Made by a program: the position numbers and the translations under genes | Notes under the pieces: generated by a model | Databases searched by the model: none | What the model was told of the DNA's origin: nothing | What the model saw: only the letters and a program-made list of their open reading frames with translations | DNA from: Leclercia sp. UBA7405 | Lineage (GTDB): Bacteria; Pseudomonadota; Gammaproteobacteria; Enterobacterales; Enterobacteriaceae | Direction: 5' to 3' | DNA length: 8,260 nucleotides | Assembly: GCA_002469605.1 (NCBI GenBank) | Contig: DKMV01000196.1 | Coordinates: 1 to 8,260, forward strand | Part shown: positions 7,010 to 8,260 of the stretch, one piece after another | Layout: every line of letters begins with the position of its first letter | How positions within the stretch are numbered: the first letter of the stretch is position 1

Positions 7010-7031
7010 AAGACCGCCCGGAGGCGGTCTT
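7010..7031 (-). terminator. Intrinsic terminator after the small exported-protein genes
   Basis: A perfect 9-base stem (AAGACCGCC with GGCGGTCTT) has a 4-base loop and is followed on the minus strand by further T (TTTT then GCG). It lies 22 bases past the stop of the 62-residue gene and about 40 bases upstream of the PurR operator. It therefore separates the small-gene transcript from purEK. Confidence 0.82.
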
Positions 7032-7053
7032 ATTAAATGCGTTTTTAACGCCT

Positions 7054-7242
7054 TTACAGCAGATTACCTGCGGTCAGGTTCTCTTTATCAAAGGCGTGGT
7101 TCACGTCGATATGGTTGGTCTGTACGGCCGTATCCATATTCGAACCCGCCTCCGGCGTGCGAACGTGATGCGCGGCAGCCATTGCGCCAGATGACAGAGT
7201 TGCGGTCAGCAGCAGGACGCTGACGATGCTGAAATTTTTCAT
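7054..7242 (-). CDS. Small exported protein of unknown function (62 residues)
   Basis: I do not recognise this protein. It has a clear Sec signal peptide: MKNFS, a hydrophobic stretch SIVSVLLLTATLSSG, and a likely cut after GAMA at residue 22. This leaves a mature periplasmic peptide of about 40 residues. The mature part is hydrophilic and has no cysteine. It has four histidines (an HH pair near its start plus NHIDVNH) and several acidic residues, with no further membrane segment or lipobox. An AAGGAT ribosome site lies 6 bases before the ATG, and an intrinsic terminator follows the stop, so it is a believable gene. It lies 70 bases downstream of a DUF1471 gene on the same strand with no terminator seen between, so the two are probably cotranscribed. 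Metal binding by the histidines would be speculation. Confidence 0.75.
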   Translation of the reverse strand: MKNFSIVSVLLLTATLSSGAMAAAHHVRTPEAGSNMDTAVQTNHIDVNHAFDKENLTAGNLL

Positions 7243-7312
7243 TTTTTTATCCTTTTCATCATGTTGTCGCTGTCGCTGGTTCTCGTATCTGGCGGCACGG
7301 CAATCGGGGAGA

Positions 7313-7522
7313 TTATTTAGTCAGTTCGGCAGTCATGTGCACGCCGTTGTCGAACCGGGCGCTGGTAATTTTATAAGCGGCACCCTGTTCAGCAGCCTTG
7401 GCGGCGATTTTGGCTTCCGCACGGTCAAGAGTAGAGGCATTAGCGCTCACGCTCTGGGCGAAAGAACCGAAAGAAACAACAGAGAGAGCAACAACAGCAA
7501 CGAAAGTTTTGATGGATTTCAT
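7313..7522 (-). CDS. Small periplasmic DUF1471 (YdgH/BhsA/McbA family) protein
   Basis: This 69-residue protein has a signal peptide (MKSIKTFVAVVALSVVSFGSFA, cut near residue 22) and a mature part of about 47 residues. The mature part carries the DUF1471 pattern: SVSANASTLDRAEAKIAAKAAEQGAAYKITSARFDNGVHMTAELTK matches the SA-NA..L...E..LA.KA...GA..Y.ITS.......TA.LYK signature. Typical members such as BhsA and YhcN have about 85-90 residues. This one lacks the roughly 18-residue linker between signal peptide and domain. Known family members are periplasmic or outer-membrane associated, respond to stress and affect biofilm or metal and acid resistance; which of these applies here is unknown. AAGGAA lies 7 bases before the ATG. 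It probably heads a two-gene transcript with the 62-residue gene. Confidence 0.82.
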   Translation of the reverse strand: MKSIKTFVAVVALSVVSFGSFAQSVSANASTLDRAEAKIAAKAAEQGAAYKITSARFDNGVHMTAELTK

Positions 7523-7535
7523 GGTCGTATTCCTT

Positions 7536-7674
7536 AAGCGTTTTTATCTGGAGTAGGGCGTTGTTGCCCTGATGTGAATAATGATAGGCCGACCAGAGGA
7601 TGATTAAAATCAAAACAATTTGCCGATAAACTTCAAAATAATTGAATGATATTCAGGCAGGACAAACAGGGGAA
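7536..7674 (-). promoter_or_regulatory. AT-rich upstream region of the DUF1471 gene
   Basis: This intergenic stretch between lpxH and the DUF1471 gene is much richer in A and T than its surroundings, especially 7590-7655. It must hold the promoter of the small genes unless they are read through from lpxH, after which I see no terminator. Several loose -10-like words occur (for example TATCAT on the minus strand), but none has a convincing -35 partner. A small hairpin, AGGGC (7555-7559) with GCCCT (7566-7570), would lie in the leader just before the ribosome site. Confidence 0.4.
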
Positions 7675-8260
7675 TTAAAAGGGAAACGCGATAAGCTCCA
7701 CGCCCTCTGGCGTGACTTTGACCATCGAGCCTTCCGTATGCCAGGCGCCCAGTACCACCCGATGGGCCGGCTCGCCGTTGACGCTCAGGCTATGTACGTC
7801 CGGACGGTGGGTATGGCCGTGGATCAGCCACTGAACCCGGTGTTTTTCCATCACGCTAACCACCGCCTGGGGATTAACGTCCATGATGGTCATCGACTTG
7901 CTGCTGTTGGCGGCTTTGCTGCCCGCGCGCATTTTGTTGGCGATACGGCTACGGATAAACAGCGGGAGGGCGAGAAACAGGGTCTGGATCCAGGGGGTAT
8001 GCACTTTGGCGCGAAACGCCTGATAGCCGGTATCGTCGGTACAGAGGGTATCGCCGTGCATGATTAACACCCGGCGGCCATAGAGATCGAGCACCTGCTC
8101 TTCCGGCAGCAGCGTCATGCCGCTTTCGCGAGCAAACCTTTTACCCACCAGAAAATCGCGGTTGCCGTGGATGAAGTAGCAGGGAACCCCGGCGTCGGCC
8201 AGCGCCTTAAGGGCGGCGGCGATTTCTACATGCAGCGGGTTGGGATCGTCATCGCCAATC
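7675..8260 (-). CDS. lpxH: LpxH, UDP-2,3-diacylglucosamine pyrophosphohydrolase (5' end missing)
   Basis: The last 194 residues of LpxH are present. The frame stays open to the right edge, and comparison with E. coli LpxH (240 residues) implies about 46 N-terminal residues lie outside. The enzyme removes UMP from UDP-2,3-diacylglucosamine to give lipid X, an essential step of lipid A synthesis at the inner face of the inner membrane. It is a metallophosphoesterase. Visible motifs are GDDDPNP, HGNRDF (metal-binding Asn), LIMHGDTL (metal-binding His) and [10 protein letters not shown] (two metal-binding His). The missing part would hold the first Asp/His pair and the GDLFE aspartate. The C-terminus [12 protein letters not shown]...FPF is typical. 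The GTG at 8148 is an internal valine codon, not the start. In E. coli lpxH lies just upstream of purE; here two small genes intervene. Confidence 0.96.
   Translation of the reverse strand, partial: IGDDDPNPLHVEIAAALKALADAGVPCYFIHGNRDFLVGKRFARESGMTLLPEEQVLDLYGRRVLIMHGDTLCTDDTGYQAFRAKVHTPWIQTLFLALPLFIRSRIANKMRAGSKAANSSKSMTIMDVNPQAVVSVMEKHRVQWLIHGHTHRPDVHSLSVNGEPAHRVVLGAWHTEGSMVKVTPEGVELIAFPF

Noticed and set aside
7226..7537. 103-residue open frame on the plus strand opposite the small genes
   Set aside because: Both minus-strand genes have signal peptides and ribosome sites, and one matches DUF1471. The plus frame has no support of its own.
7642..8067. 141-residue open frame on the plus strand at the right end
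   Set aside because: It is antisense to lpxH, which is unmistakable from its metal-binding motifs.
8146..8148. GTG as the start of a 157-residue protein
   Set aside because: The frame continues upstream with LpxH sequence including HGNRDF and GDDDPNP, so this is an internal valine codon.

Overview
The window is a chromosomal segment from a moderately GC-rich member of the Enterobacteriaceae, of the Enterobacter/Citrobacter/Klebsiella type. The products of ybbA, ybbP, mnmH, purK, purE and lpxH match their E. coli counterparts closely in length and motifs, as I remember those proteins. The species cannot be fixed from this sequence alone.

Layout from left to right. (1) Positions 1-2644, plus strand: the 3' end of ybbA (ABC ATPase) overlapping ybbP (FtsX-type permease) by 4 bases. 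Together they encode an inner-membrane ABC system. (2) 2645-3972, plus strand: a possible weak terminator hairpin, then a separate gene for a 381-residue outer-membrane porin with strongly biased codon use. (3) 3973-4160: a tandem pair of 80- and 82-base units, each a REP-like palindrome followed by a bidirectional terminator. They lie between the convergent porin and mnmH genes. (4) 4154-5227, minus: mnmH (selU), tRNA 2-selenouridine synthase, with a candidate promoter just upstream. (5) 5307-6880, minus: the purEK operon for the carboxylation steps of purine synthesis, with a PurR operator over the promoter's -35 element. (6) 7010-7522, minus: two short genes for small exported proteins, one unrecognised and one a compact DUF1471 (YdgH/BhsA/McbA) protein, ending in an intrinsic terminator. 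(7) 7675-8260, minus: the C-terminal four fifths of lpxH, a lipid A biosynthesis gene, running off the right edge.

Most of the window is core-genome backbone. The variable parts are the junctions. E. coli K-12 carries rhsD-associated genes between ybbP and mnmH and the allantoin/glyoxylate cluster between mnmH and purK, and it has purE almost next to lpxH. Here the first interval holds one porin gene and the duplicated terminator, the second is only 79 bases, and the third has gained two small exported-protein genes. I found no mobile element, CRISPR array, tRNA or rRNA. I also found no convincing new multi-gene system. The best leads are the duplicated palindrome/terminator units, the porin and the two small exported proteins.
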